Made by a program: the position numbers and the translations under genes. This document shows, one piece after another, positions 26,690 to 35,121 of a DNA stretch of 64,000 nucleotides. Each line of letters starts with the position of its first letter. Within the stretch, counting starts at the first letter, position 1. The notes beneath the pieces were generated by a model. That model saw nothing but the letters and a program-made list of their open reading frames with translations, was not told where the DNA came from and did not search any database. The DNA is from Sphingopyxis sp. MWB1 (GTDB lineage: Bacteria > Pseudomonadota > Alphaproteobacteria > Sphingomonadales > Sphingomonadaceae), in NCBI RefSeq assembly GCF_000763945.1, contig NZ_JQFJ01000002.1, forward strand, positions 1,911,501 to 1,975,500. Reading direction: 5' to 3'.

Positions 26690-27502
26690 TCAAAGCGAAA
26701 AGCCCTCGCCGAGATAGAGGCGGCGGACCTCGGGATCGGCGACCAGTTCGGCGGGCGAGCCCGCGAGCAGCACCTTGCCGTCATAGATGATGCAGGCGCG
26801 GTCGACGAGGTCGAGCGTTTCGCGCACATTATGATCGGTGATCAGCACGCCGATGCCGCGCGTTTTGAGATCGGCGACGAGATCGCGAATATCGCTGATC
26901 GAAATCGGGTCGATGCCTGCGAAAGGTTCATCGAGCAGCATGATCGACGGATTGGCGGCGAGCGCGCGGGCGATTTCGGCGCGGCGGCGTTCACCGCCCG
27001 AAAGCGCCATCGCCGCCGCCGAACGCAGGCGGGTGAGGCCAAATTCCTCGAGCAATTCGTCGAGCCGCTGTTGCCGGGCGATCTTGTCGGGTTCGGCGAG
27101 TTCGAGCACGGCGGCGATATTCTGTTCGACCGTCATGCCGCGAAAGATCGAGGTTTCCTGAGGCAAATAGCCGAGCCCCAAAATGGCGCGGCGATACATG
27201 GGCAAGGTGGTGATATCGGCGCCGTCGAGCATGATGCGTCCTGCGTCGGGCTTCACCAGCCCCATGATCGAATAGAAACAGGTGGTTTTCCCGGCGCCAT
27301 TGGGGCCAAGCAGGCCCACCACTTCGCCCTTTGCCACCGACAGCGACACATCGGACAGGACGACGCGCTTGTCATAGCTTTTGGCGATGGACACCACGGC
27401 AAGGCCGTTGCCGGCCGCGGCATCTTCCTGGACATGGGCGACGTGATCGGCCACGCCATGATCGTCAGCGGCGCGGGTCGCCGGGAGGCTTTCGTCGGTC
27501 AT
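26690..27502 (-). CDS. lptB: Lipopolysaccharide ABC transporter ATPase LptB, 270 aa
   Basis: LptB powers LPS extraction from the inner membrane with LptFG and LptC. Walker A is GPNGAGKTT, the Q-loop LPQETSIFRGMTVEQN, the signature LSGGERRRAE, Walker B IMLLDEPFAGIDP and the H-loop ITDHNV. These are diagnostic of LptB rather than of LivF/LivG. The first about 30 residues are a non-conserved acidic extension before GLAVVSIAKSYDKR. A start further inside is possible but no other ATG lies at the expected distance. Followed 14 bases later by rpoN. Confidence 0.94.
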   Translation of the reverse strand: MTDESLPATRAADDHGVADHVAHVQEDAAAGNGLAVVSIAKSYDKRVVLSDVSLSVAKGEVVGLLGPNGAGKTTCFYSIMGLVKPDAGRIMLDGADITTLPMYRRAILGLGYLPQETSIFRGMTVEQNIAAVLELAEPDKIARQQRLDELLEEFGLTRLRSAAAMALSGGERRRAEIARALAANPSIMLLDEPFAGIDPISISDIRDLVADLKTRGIGVLITDHNVRETLDLVDRACIIYDGKVLLAGSPAELVADPEVRRLYLGEGFSL

Positions 27503-27557
27503 GCGCAGGCGTTACCCGAGGAGGGGCGCCAGCGTCAATCTGGCAGGATTTTTGCAG

Positions 27558-27575
27558 GCTGCCTTTTCAGGCAGC
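27558..27575. repeat. Short hairpin upstream of lptB
   Basis: GCTGCCT and AGGCAGC form a perfect seven-base stem with a TTTC loop, 55 bases before the lptB start. It lacks a T-tract on either strand. It may be a leader structure or a weak terminator after the phosphomannomutase gene. Confidence 0.4.
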
Positions 27576-27667
27576 GAGGTCTGCCTGAAAAAGAGCCGGA
27601 AGTTAGTAAAAGTGCCGCGCAGCGTCACTTGAGACGGGCGCTTGGTGGGCAGCCTGCGGCCCGGCGC

Positions 27668-29062
27668 CTAATGTCCGGCCTGGGGGCCGCGCTGGACGCC
27701 GGAGAGAGCAAGCTGCTCGTCGATGGCGGCGACGAGGCGGGCGAGACCGGCCTCGTCGGCGGCTTCGGCGCGAGCGACGAGCACGTCCTGGGTGTTGGAA
27801 GCGCGCAAGAGCCACCAGCCATCGTCGGTGAGGACGCGGGCGCCATCGGTGCGGTCCACCTGCGCCCCGGAAGTTGCCAGCCGGTCCAAAACTTCATCGA
27901 CGATCGCGAATTTGCGCGCCTCATCGACCTGAAAACGCATTTCGGGGGTGTTGACCATGGGTGCCATGCCGCCGCGCAAATCGGTGACGCTTTGGCCGAG
28001 CTTCCCTGCCGCCTCGATCAGGCGGACGGCAGCATAGGGCGCATCGTCAAAGCCATAATAGCGGTCGGCGAAGAAGATATGGCCGCTCATCTCGCCCGCC
28101 AGCGGGCTGTTCGTTTCCTTCATCTTGGCCTTGATCAGGCTGTGGCCGGTTTTCCACATCAGAGGTTGGCCGCCGAGTTCGGCAACGCGGTCGAACAGCG
28201 CCTGGCTGGCCTTTACATCGGCGATCACCGTCGCGCCGGGATGGTCTTTCAGCAGGGCAGCGGCATAGATTTGCAGAAGCTGGTCGCCCCAGATCACCCG
28301 GCCCTGCCCGTCGATGGCGCCGATGCGGTCGCCGTCGCCATCGAAGGCCACCCCGAAATCGAGGCTCTTTTCTGCGACCAGCTTGCGAAGATCGGCGAGA
28401 TTCTTTTCCTCGGTCGGGTCGGGGTGATGATTGGGAAAAGTGCCGTCAATGTCGGTGAAGAGGAGATGATGCTCCCCGGGCAGCCGCTCGGTCAATTTTT
28501 CGATCACCCGGCCCGCCGCGCCATTGCCCGCGTCCCAGCCGATACGAAAGGCGGTCCCCGCAAAGCCTTCGACCAGCCGGTCGACATAGGCGTCGAGAAT
28601 GTCGACAGTCTCTGCCGTCCCCTTTCCGTCCGCAGCGGGGCTTTCCCAGTCGCCCGCCGCCGCCATCGTTCCGATCGCCTGAATGTCCGCGCCATAGAAG
28701 GGGCGGCCCTGCAGCGTCATTTTGAAGCCGTTGTAGTCGGGGGGATTGTGGCTGCCGGTGATTTGAATACCGCCCGCGACATCCTGTGTCGCCGCGGCAT
28801 AATAGAGCATCGGCGTGGGGCCGAGGCCGACGTTGAGCACATCGACACCCGCATCGGTGACGCCGCGCACCAGCGCATCGGCGAGCATCGGCGAGGACAG
28901 GCGCCCGTCATAACCCACCGCGATCCGCGTGCCGCCCGCGCGCGCGACCATGGTCGCAAAGCTGCGCCCGATGGCATAGGCGTCGGCATCGGACAGTGTA
29001 TCGCCGACAACGCCGCGAATATCATATTCGCGCAGCATCGTCGGGTGGAAGTTATGAGTCAT
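27668..29062 (-). CDS. Phosphomannomutase/phosphoglucomutase, 464 aa
   Basis: An alpha-D-phosphohexomutase that interconverts 1- and 6-phosphates of mannose or glucose for polysaccharide and LPS precursors. The phosphoserine loop is [11 protein letters not shown], the metal loop [11 protein letters not shown], and the sugar-binding [11 protein letters not shown]. The C-terminal phosphate-binding domain has [16 protein letters not shown]. Domain order and length match AlgC-like enzymes with dual specificity. It follows mipZ by 34 bases and may be co-transcribed with it. Confidence 0.92.
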   Translation of the reverse strand: MTHNFHPTMLREYDIRGVVGDTLSDADAYAIGRSFATMVARAGGTRIAVGYDGRLSSPMLADALVRGVTDAGVDVLNVGLGPTPMLYYAAATQDVAGGIQITGSHNPPDYNGFKMTLQGRPFYGADIQAIGTMAAAGDWESPAADGKGTAETVDILDAYVDRLVEGFAGTAFRIGWDAGNGAAGRVIEKLTERLPGEHHLLFTDIDGTFPNHHPDPTEEKNLADLRKLVAEKSLDFGVAFDGDGDRIGAIDGQGRVIWGDQLLQIYAAALLKDHPGATVIADVKASQALFDRVAELGGQPLMWKTGHSLIKAKMKETNSPLAGEMSGHIFFADRYYGFDDAPYAAVRLIEAAGKLGQSVTDLRGGMAPMVNTPEMRFQVDEARKFAIVDEVLDRLATSGAQVDRTDGARVLTDDGWWLLRASNTQDVLVARAEAADEAGLARLVAAIDEQLALSGVQRGPQAGH

Positions 29063-29096
29063 GGCAAAGCTCCGGCTGGTCAGGAGAAGAGGGGGG

Positions 29097-29906
29097 TCAG
29101 GCCGCCGCGAACAAATCGCCGTCGGGATGCAATTTTTCGCGTTCGGGAAGGTTCAAACCCCCCATCGCCTCGCGCAGTTCCTGCCGCGCGACGACATGGC
29201 CCATGCCCATGCCGCCAAGATGCGCCTTGTCGAGCAGGGTCAGCCCGGCGGGGAAAAGTTCGCGGTAGATCACGCGCTCGCCCAGCCCCGGAATGACGCG
29301 GAAACCGACGCGGCGCGACAATTGGTCGAGCGCTTCGCCGACGCGGCGCATATTATGCGCCTCCACATGCTGGAGCCGGTTGCGAAGGATGATCCAGTCG
29401 ATGGTGCGCCCATCGCTTTTGGCGCGCGCCTTGCGCGTGTCCCAGATGAGTTCGGAATAAAAGCTGGGGCGGGTGACCTGAAAGCTTTCGGGATCAACCT
29501 GTCCGATAAGGTCAAAGTCGATGAAACTGTCGTTCATCGGGGTAACGAGCGTGTCGGCGGTGGTCGCGATATGGCGCGCGAACATATCGTCGCGGCCCGG
29601 CGTGTCGGCGAAGAAATAATCGGCGCCCTCGCTCAATCGCGCGACCTGTTCCTCCATCTCCTCGATCGTCGAGCCTTCGAACACTTCGAAGCGGGGGATG
29701 GGCAGGTCAATCTCGCGCCGCTTTGCCGTTTGCGTGCGATTGTCCAGATAGCGGTGAAAAGTGCGCTGGCGCGGGTCGAGGTCAAGCCCGGCGACGCGCC
29801 ACCCCTGGCTGGCCAAGGCAACGGCGAAATGCACCGCACAGGTCGATTTGCCCGTCCCCCCTTTTTCATTGGCAAAGATGATCCGGTGGGGAGCTGCGCT
29901 TGTCAT
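29097..29906 (-). CDS. mipZ: Division-plane positioning ATPase MipZ, 269 aa
   Basis: A ParA/MinD-superfamily ATPase that binds ParB at the poles and inhibits FtsZ, placing the division site at mid-cell in Alphaproteobacteria. The deviant Walker A motif is [10 protein letters not shown] near the N-terminus, followed by [18 protein letters not shown] and FADTPGRDD. The C-terminus is rich in charged residues. The start is set at 29906 ([17 protein letters not shown]), consistent with the family; the frame is open further upstream into panC's leader. Divergent from panC with 88 bases between. Confidence 0.93.
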   Translation of the reverse strand: MTSAAPHRIIFANEKGGTGKSTCAVHFAVALASQGWRVAGLDLDPRQRTFHRYLDNRTQTAKRREIDLPIPRFEVFEGSTIEEMEEQVARLSEGADYFFADTPGRDDMFARHIATTADTLVTPMNDSFIDFDLIGQVDPESFQVTRPSFYSELIWDTRKARAKSDGRTIDWIILRNRLQHVEAHNMRRVGEALDQLSRRVGFRVIPGLGERVIYRELFPAGLTLLDKAHLGGMGMGHVVARQELREAMGGLNLPEREKLHPDGDLFAAA

Positions 29907-29994
29907 GGCCGTTGCGATTTTCCTGTTGGCGCGGCATGGCGGCCGCATCGGTGGCATATTTGATCCTGCCGCCAATATCGGAGGGCGAGCGAGC

Positions 29995-30843
29995 GTGCAA
30001 ATCATCCGTGATATCGAAACGCTGCGCGAAGCGGTGGTCGCGCTGAAACAGGGCGGAAAGAGCGTGGCGCTGGTGCCGACCATGGGCGCGCTGCACGATG
30101 GGCATTTGTCGCTGGTCCGCATGGGCCGCGAGGCGGCGGATCATGTCGTCGCCTCCATCTTCGTCAATCCGACGCAATTTGGGCCGAATGAGGATTTTGC
30201 CGCATACCCCCGCGACGAGGCGCGCGATGCCGCCTTGCTGCGCGGCGAAGGAACGGCGATCCTGTGGGCGCCCGATGTGGCCACCGTCTATCCCGAGGGA
30301 CATAGCAGCCATATCGAAGTCGCCGAACTGGGCGCCGATTATTGCGGCGCCGCGCGCCCCGGCCATTTCGACGGGGTCGCGACCATCGTCGCCAAGCTGT
30401 TCAACCAGGTGCAGCCCGATGTGGCCGTTTTCGGCGAGAAGGACTGGCAGCAGCTCGCGATCATCCGCCGCATGGCACGCGACCTTGATTTCCCGGTCGA
30501 GATTTTGGGGGCGCCGATTGCGCGCGACCATGACGGCCTCGCCCTCTCCTCACGCAATGCCTATCTGTCGGCCGAGGAGCGCAAGGCGGCGGCGGCTTTT
30601 CCCGCGGCATTGCAACAGGCAGCGGCGGCCATTGCGGGGGGCGCCGATGTAGGCAAGGCGCTGGCCGATGCCGAGGCGGCGATCCTCGCCGGCGGCTTTG
30701 ACAGCATCGACTATATCGCGCTCGCTGATGCCGAAAGTCTGGAGCGATTGCAGCAATATCGCCCGCCCGCGCGCCTGTTGGCGGCGGCGCGAATCGGAAA
30801 GACGCGATTAATCGACAATCATGCCGTTAACGCAAGCTATTGA
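29995..30843 (+). CDS. panC: Pantothenate synthetase, 282 aa
   Basis: It joins pantoate and beta-alanine using ATP to make pantothenate. The N-terminal nucleotidyl-transferase core shows VALVPTMGALHDGHLSLV (HIGH-like motif), SIFVNPTQFGPNEDF and FGEKDWQQLAIIRRM; the KMSKS-like loop region is LSSRNAYL. The start is a GTG at 29995 with GGAGG ten bases upstream, placing the conserved QIIRDIETLR at the very N-terminus; length is typical. The panB partner is not nearby. Confidence 0.94.
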   Translation: MQIIRDIETLREAVVALKQGGKSVALVPTMGALHDGHLSLVRMGREAADHVVASIFVNPTQFGPNEDFAAYPRDEARDAALLRGEGTAILWAPDVATVYPEGHSSHIEVAELGADYCGAARPGHFDGVATIVAKLFNQVQPDVAVFGEKDWQQLAIIRRMARDLDFPVEILGAPIARDHDGLALSSRNAYLSAEERKAAAAFPAALQQAAAAIAGGADVGKALADAEAAILAGGFDSIDYIALADAESLERLQQYRPPARLLAAARIGKTRLIDNHAVNASY

Positions 30844-30887
30844 ATTTAACCAATAACCGGGTTTTTCCCCGGAAAAGTTCGCGCGTG

Positions 30888-30904
30888 TTAACGCTTTGTT
30901 GACC
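30888..30904. promoter_or_regulatory. Candidate CtrA-type site upstream of the Sel1-like gene
   Basis: TTAACGCTTTGTTGACC matches TTAA-N7-TTAAC except for one substitution (TTGAC). It lies 62 bases before the next gene in an AT-rich patch, and TTGACC could also serve as a -35 element. Confidence 0.35.
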
Positions 30905-30966
30905 ATAAAGGGCAAATTCTGGTCCCCGAGGCCTCCCTGTGGGGTGGAGGCATTGAGGGGATGATC

Positions 30967-31281
30967 ATGGCGAACAGTCTGAAATCTGCCCAATATCTGA
31001 TCGAAAGCCGCCTGCTCGACGCAGCGCGCGGCGACGCCAACGCCTATTTTGATTTGGGCATCGCCTTTTCCACCGGCAGCGGCGGAGTCGATGTCGATCT
31101 GGTCCAGGCGCATAAATGGTTCAATCTCGCCGCGCTGGGCGGCAGCCCGAAAGGGCAGCAATGCCGCGCCGATCTGGCGAGCGAAATGAGCCGCGACGAA
31201 ATCGCCGAAGCGCAGCGCCAAGCGCGCGCCTGGCTCGACGAAACCGCCCGGCGACCGACCGCGCGGCAGTTTGCGGCGTAA
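30967..31281 (+). CDS. Small Sel1-repeat protein, 104 aa
   Basis: A short, probably cytoplasmic protein with about one and a half Sel1-like (TPR-type) repeats: GDANAYFDLGIAFSTGSGGVDVDLVQAHKWFN is split over two helices and followed by LAALGGSPKGQQCRADLASE. Sel1 repeats mediate protein contacts; no partner is evident. There are two possible starts, 30961 and 30967. The latter is preferred because GAGGGG lies about seven bases upstream rather than directly abutting. The 3' end opens onto the repeat-rich gap at 31282-31980. Confidence 0.72.
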   Translation: MANSLKSAQYLIESRLLDAARGDANAYFDLGIAFSTGSGGVDVDLVQAHKWFNLAALGGSPKGQQCRADLASEMSRDEIAEAQRQARAWLDETARRPTARQFAA

Positions 31282-31347
31282 TTTTTAGAGGCGAAGCGCC
31301 GGGGCCAAGGGCTAGCGGCGTCCTTTCCTCCCTTCCTGTCCATCAAG

Positions 31348-31462
31348 CGTCATTGCGAGCCCGGCATAGCCTGGGGAAGCAATCTCCAGCCAGCGTTCGA
31401 ATGTTGCCGATAGCGGAGGATTGTTTCGTCCCCCAGACAGGTCCGGGCTCCTCGCAATGACG
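31348..31462. repeat. Long imperfect palindrome, CGTCATTGCGAG type
   Basis: CGTCATTGCGAG (31348-31359) pairs exactly with CTCGCAATGACG (31451-31462). Internal segments also pair: GAGCCCGG with CCGGGCTC, and GGGGAAGCAATCTCC with GGAGGATTGTTTCGTCCCC imperfectly. The CGTCATTGCGAG ... CTCGCAATGACG ends resemble repeats seen dispersed in many proteobacterial genomes. Confidence 0.75.
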
Positions 31463-31552
31463 GGAATGAGGGCGCGCGAATCTCTGCAGCTCTGCGCGAA
31501 TCTTATCCTGTGCTGCGGTCCGTGGTCAGGGGTGGACGAAAGGTCCTGAATA

Positions 31553-31741
31553 TTTCGCGCAGAGCCGCAGAGAGCGCAGAGGAAGAAGAGAAAATTTTCG
31601 CGCGGAGGCGCGGAGAATCAGACTTGGGCCGATAGGCCCTCTATCTTCCATTATGACGCGGGCATATCCGAGGCGAAGCTGGAGGAAGAAAGCCGTTTTG
31701 CGGCAAGGCCCCTCCGCGTCTCCGCGTCTCCGCGTGAACTC
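31553..31741. repeat. Inverted purine-phased repeat pair (GCAGAG / CTCCGC type)
   Basis: The left side at 31553-31620 holds TTTCGCGCAGAGCCGCAGAG and TTTTCGCGCGGAGGCGCGGA. The right side at 31711-31741 holds CCTCCGCGTCTCCGCGTCTC followed by CGCGTGAACTC. The arms are partly complementary with a repeating CGCGGAGA unit. Confidence 0.65.
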
Positions 31742-31762
31742 AAAAGATGGGTGCTGGAAGAG

Positions 31763-31940
31763 TCTCACACAAAGACACGAAGGCACAAAGAGGGCGCGCA
31801 TCCAATGGCGCGTCGCGCTGTCTTCTCATCCTGACTGAAAAGGGCCGGACATGGTCCGGCCGGTCCCGCCAATGCAGAGCATGGGACAAGGGTCGCGGAA
31901 AGCCGCTGCCTTCTTTGTGCCTTCGTGTCTTTGTGTGAGA
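31763..31940. repeat. Perfect 29-bp inverted repeat
   Basis: The left arm 31763-31791 begins TCTCACACAAAGACACGAAG. The right arm 31912-31940 is its exact complement over 29 bases. The 120-base interior contains an eight-base-pair hairpin at 31843-31861. The unit CACAAAGACACGAAGGCACAAAG belongs to the same phased family as the elements on either side and at 38332-38484. Confidence 0.85.
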
Positions 31941-31980
31941 TTATATTTTCGCGCCTTTGCGGCTTTGCGCGAAAACCCAT

Positions 31981-33129
31981 TTAATCCGACCGCTTGAACG
32001 GCATATGCCCCTCGAGCCATTCGATTTCGGCCTCTTCGGCGGCGCGTTCGCCGTCCAGAAAATCGGCAACGGCGCGGCGGAAGCCGGGGTCCGCGATATA
32101 ATGGGCCGACCATGTCGCGACGGGGCCATAGCCGCGCGCGAGCTTGTGCCCGCCCTGCGCCCCTGCCTCGACCCGGCGGAGGCCGCGTGCGATGGCGATG
32201 TCGATGGCGCGATAATAGCAAAGCTCGAAATGCAGGAAGGGAATATCGGCAAGGCATCCCCAATAGCGGCCATAGAGGGTGTCGGCGCCCAGAAAATGGA
32301 GCGCGCCCGCGACGGGCCGGTCATCGTCATAGGCGATGAGCAGGATGATACGGTCGGCCATGCGTTCGCCCAACAGGTCGAACGCCGCGCGGGTCAGATA
32401 GGGCTGGCCCCATTTGCGCGCGCCCGTGTCCTGATAGAATAGCCACATCGCGTCCCAATGTTCGGGGCGGAGCGCATCGCCGCTCAGTTCCTCGACCCGG
32501 AGCCCGGCGACCGCGCGGGCGCGTTCCTTGCGAAGCTGTTTGCGGCGGGCCGAATTGAGCGTCGCGAGAAAATCGTCAAAGCTCGCATAGCCGGGATTGG
32601 CGAAATGAAATTGCACGTCGCGGCGCACCAGCCAGCCCGCGCGTTCGAACAGGGGCATTTGTTCGGGCGCGACAAAGGTCGCGTGCGCCGAGGAGAGGCC
32701 ATTTTGCCGCACCACCGCTTCGGCGGCGCGGATCAGCAGGCTCGCTTCCTCCTCGGCCTTTGCAAGCAGGCGGGGGCCGGGAACGGGGGTGAAGGGTACG
32801 GCGATCTGCAGCTTGGGATAATAATCGCCGCCCGCGCGCTCCCAGGCGTCGGCCCAGGCGTGGTCGAAGACATATTCACCCTGGCTATGCGCCTTCAGAT
32901 AGGCGGGGGCGGCGGCGACCAGCCGGTCCGCCGCGTCGGTGGCGAGCAGCGGTGCGGCCTGCCATCCGCTCCCCGGCGCGACGCTGCCCGAGGTTTCGAG
33001 CAGCGCCAGAAATTCATGGCTGAGGAAAGGGTTGCTATCCCCCGCCAGCGCATTCCACGCGCCCGCATCGACCTCGGCGATGCCGGTGCCAATGCGGATG
33101 CTGTGCGTGGGCGGGTCGGCCTCCGCCAT
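31981..33129 (-). CDS. GNAT-superfamily acyltransferase (DUF482 type), 382 aa
   Basis: The protein belongs to the peptidoglycan-bridge/FemAB-like GNAT group formerly DUF482. The N-terminal half has NPFLSHEFLALLETSGSV, and the second half has FDDFLATLNSARRKQLRKER and the acyl-CoA-type core GRYWGCLADIPFLHFELCYY. The C-terminus reads WSAHYIADPGFRRAVADFL. Family members are soluble and widespread in Alphaproteobacteria, but their substrate is undefined. It is the last gene of a four-gene unit, six bases after the RidA gene. Confidence 0.82.
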   Translation of the reverse strand: MAEADPPTHSIRIGTGIAEVDAGAWNALAGDSNPFLSHEFLALLETSGSVAPGSGWQAAPLLATDAADRLVAAAPAYLKAHSQGEYVFDHAWADAWERAGGDYYPKLQIAVPFTPVPGPRLLAKAEEEASLLIRAAEAVVRQNGLSSAHATFVAPEQMPLFERAGWLVRRDVQFHFANPGYASFDDFLATLNSARRKQLRKERARAVAGLRVEELSGDALRPEHWDAMWLFYQDTGARKWGQPYLTRAAFDLLGERMADRIILLIAYDDDRPVAGALHFLGADTLYGRYWGCLADIPFLHFELCYYRAIDIAIARGLRRVEAGAQGGHKLARGYGPVATWSAHYIADPGFRRAVADFLDGERAAEEAEIEWLEGHMPFKRSD

Positions 33130-33135
33130 GATGGC

Positions 33136-33600
33136 TCAGCCCGCTTTCACCGCCACGATTGCGTCAACCTCGACTGCCGCGCCGAGCGGGAGGGCGGCGA
33201 CGCCGACCGCGCTGCGCGCATGGCGTCCTGCTTCGCCGAGCACTGCCTCCATCAATTCGGATGCGCCATTGGCGACCTTTGGCTGGCCGGTGAAATCGGG
33301 GCTGCTGCTGACGAACACGCCGAGCTTGACGATTTTTTCCACGCGCGACCAGTCGCCGCCGACCGCCCGGTCAATCTGCGCGAGCAGCATGAGGGCGCAG
33401 CGCCGCGCGGCATCATAGCCCGCCGCTTCGTCAAGCCCCTCGCCGAGCCGCCCGGTGACCACCGCGCCATCGCGGAAGGGCAATTGGCCGCTGACGTGCA
33501 AGAGGCCGCCCTGTTCGACAACAGGGACATAGGCGGCGACGGGGGCCGCGGGCTGGGGCAGTTCAAGGCCGAGTTCGGCGAGTTTGGCAGCGATGGTCAT
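33136..33600 (-). CDS. RidA-family protein (enamine/imine deaminase type), 154 aa
   Basis: The YjgF/YER057c/UK114 fold: LLHVSGQLPFRDGAVVTGRL, then AARRCALMLLAQI and KLGVFVSSSPDF, ending GAAVEVDAIVAVKAG. RidA proteins hydrolyse reactive 2-aminoacrylate-type intermediates. This is the longer RidA subgroup with an N-terminal extension (AKLAELGLELPQPAAP), and the catalytic Arg of classical RidA is not obvious, so activity is uncertain. The start at 33600 has AAGGAT upstream. It sits between HAD and GNAT genes with gaps of 11 and 6 bases. Confidence 0.85.
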   Translation of the reverse strand: MTIAAKLAELGLELPQPAAPVAAYVPVVEQGGLLHVSGQLPFRDGAVVTGRLGEGLDEAAGYDAARRCALMLLAQIDRAVGGDWSRVEKIVKLGVFVSSSPDFTGQPKVANGASELMEAVLGEAGRHARSAVGVAALPLGAAVEVDAIVAVKAG

Positions 33601-33611
33601 GATGATCCTTT

Positions 33612-34253
33612 CTAAACGGATTCGGGGGCGGGCGCGGGGATATTTTCGGCGATGCGCGCCAAAATCCAGTCGCGCGCCGCGTCCCAATCGTCGATCCGCG
33701 CATGGGCATGATCGGCGGGGGCGACTTTGCCGGCGATGACAGGCTCACCCACCATTTGCAGGCGCCAGACTTCGGGGGCTTCGGCGGCGACCGACTGGTG
33801 ATGGCCGGCCAGATCGTCGACGAAAATGGCGACCGGGGGCTGATATTCGTCGAGCAGGCGGCGGACGGGACCGCCCTTGCCGCCGCGGCTGCCGATCACC
33901 GGCGCATGAAGGCCGAGCGCGGCGAGCTGGTCGGCGCGGCGCGCCTGATGTTCGGGGCCGACATTGGTGAGGATGACAATATCGGCCTCCTTACCAATCG
34001 CCGCCATCGCCGCCATGGCGCCGGCAATCGGATTTTGGCGCGCCATTTCGGTGCTGAAGAAACCGTCGAGCAGCGGCCAGACCTCGGCAGCTTCGAGCGG
34101 GGTGCCGCATTGCTTGCGCTTGAGCGCGCGGGCGAAGCTGGCGTCCTCCATGCGGAACAGCACGCCATGGGCTTCATCGACCCATTGGGCAAAGGGGACG
34201 ACCATGTGCAGCAGCACCTCGTCGCAATCGGTGATGAGAAGCGGGCGGGTCAT
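33612..34253 (-). CDS. HAD-family hydrolase, 213 aa
   Basis: The first HAD motif reads LLITDCDEVLLHM (DxD present). Motif II is VILTNVGPEHQ and motif IV IFVDDLAGH. An alpha-helical cap follows motif I (residues about 15-90). The family includes phosphatases, and the substrate is unknown. The start overlaps the stop of the DUF3572 gene by four bases. The context with DUF3572, RidA and GNAT genes is a conserved-looking alphaproteobacterial unit; a metabolite-repair role for the unit is only a guess. Confidence 0.82.
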   Translation of the reverse strand: MTRPLLITDCDEVLLHMVVPFAQWVDEAHGVLFRMEDASFARALKRKQCGTPLEAAEVWPLLDGFFSTEMARQNPIAGAMAAMAAIGKEADIVILTNVGPEHQARRADQLAALGLHAPVIGSRGGKGGPVRRLLDEYQPPVAIFVDDLAGHHQSVAAEAPEVWRLQMVGEPVIAGKVAPADHAHARIDDWDAARDWILARIAENIPAPAPESV

Positions 34254-34522
34254 AGATCAATCCTCTGGTTTCCGTCGAGCCGCTCGGCAGCGGCGATAAG
34301 GACGTCGGGGCCCACGTCCAGCGCGTTGGCGCAGGCGAGCAGATCGGGCTCATGCGCGGCGAGAAAGGCCAATATGGCGGCGAGCGTCGCAGGGCTGTCG
34401 AGCGAGGCGCGCAGATCATCGGGCGCAAGGCCGGTCATCCCCAGCAGCCGTTCGGCGCGCGGCTCGTCGCTCAAAATCCAGCCCAGCGCCTGAAGCGCGA
34501 GGGCAGCGTCGGAATCGCGCAA
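34250..34522 (-). CDS. DUF3572 protein, 90 aa, TTG start
   Basis: A small acidic, helical protein matching DUF3572: ALQALGWILSDEPRAERLLG, then SPATLAAILAFLAAHEPDLL and ANALDVGPDVLIAAAERL. The start is inferred to be a TTG at 34522 because AAGGA lies five bases upstream and the resulting 90 residues fit the family. The nearest ATG would add 66 residues that overlap the divergent divK gene. DUF3572 genes commonly neighbour divK in Alphaproteobacteria. Function unknown. It is the first gene of the unit that continues through HAD, RidA and GNAT genes. Confidence 0.78.
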   Translation of the reverse strand: MRDSDAALALQALGWILSDEPRAERLLGMTGLAPDDLRASLDSPATLAAILAFLAAHEPDLLACANALDVGPDVLIAAAERLDGNQRIDL

Positions 34523-34652
34523 TTTTTCCTTCCCTTCCCCGCCCGATGCGGGTGAGCGCAGGCCCGGCGGCACAGGCTGCGGGCCAGATGATTGTGTCCT
34601 GCCGCCGATTCGCCTAAACGAAGGCGGGACGCAAGTGGGGAAGCCGAAAATC

Positions 34653-35015
34653 ATGGGCAAGACGATATTGGTCGTCGAGGATAATGAGCTGAACCTGCGG
34701 CTGTTTTGTGACCTGCTCAACGCCCATGGCTATGCCGCGCATCCGGTACGCGACGGGCGCGATGCGCTGGCGCGCGCCCGCGAAATCGCGCCCGACCTGA
34801 TCATCATGGATATTCAGTTGCCCCATGTCAGCGGGCTGGAGCTGATCAAGCAGATGAAGGGCGATGCCGCGCTGAAAGCCGTGCCGATCATGGCGGTGAC
34901 CGCCTATGCCGGAAAGGGCGATGAGGAAGAGATTCGCGCCGCCGGGGCCGAAGCCTATGTCTCCAAGCCGATTTCGGTGATCAAATTTATCGAGAATGTC
35001 GGGGCTTTTGCCTGA
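34653..35015 (+). CDS. divK: Single-domain response regulator DivK, 120 aa
   Basis: A stand-alone receiver domain. The acidic pocket residues Glu9 and Asp10 precede phospho-acceptor Asp53 in DLIIMDIQLP, with Thr in VTAYAGKGDEEE and Lys in YVSKPIS. There is no output domain. In Caulobacter DivK relays signals to the CckA-CtrA cell-cycle pathway; the candidate CtrA sites elsewhere in the window fit this. Start 34653 (MGKTILVVEDNE) gives the normal length; a GTG at 34635 would add six residues. The usual pleD neighbour is absent downstream, where a terminator lies. Confidence 0.92.
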   Translation: MGKTILVVEDNELNLRLFCDLLNAHGYAAHPVRDGRDALARAREIAPDLIIMDIQLPHVSGLELIKQMKGDAALKAVPIMAVTAYAGKGDEEEIRAAGAEAYVSKPISVIKFIENVGAFA

Positions 35016-35040
35016 TTTTTTCTGCGGATAGCGCCCATAG

Positions 35041-35068
35041 AAAAGGGCGGCACCGGGGCCGCCCTTTT
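35041..35068. terminator. Bidirectional terminator between divK and the 42-codon ORF
   Basis: AAAAGGGCGGC and GCCGCCCTTTT form a perfect eleven-base stem with a six-base loop. Each strand presents a T-run at the 3' end, matching convergent transcription of divK and the small ORF. Confidence 0.85.
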
Positions 35069-35121
35069 CCGTTCATCCATCAAGGGGTTGCCGGGTCGAA
35101 CGACCGGATCACCGCGCCGCC

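Larger units (their letters stand above)
31282..31980. other. 699-base gene-free block filled with inverted repeats
   Basis: No ORF with a credible ribosome-binding site and family pattern is present on either strand. The block holds three nested or adjacent palindromic systems (listed separately), a GGCCGGAC-ATG-GTCCGGCC hairpin at 31843-31861, and a final purine/pyrimidine-phased motif (TTTTCGCGCCTTTGCGGCTT) at 31946-31977 ending at the GNAT gene stop. Confidence 0.75.

Noticed and set aside
26639..29296. Plus-strand frame of 885 codons through lptB and the phosphomannomutase gene
   Set aside because: The sequence lacks any domain pattern; both minus-strand genes carry clear catalytic motifs.
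31553..31977. Possible CRISPR array
   Set aside because: Units are short, inverted and uneven in spacing, with no distinct spacers and no cas genes.
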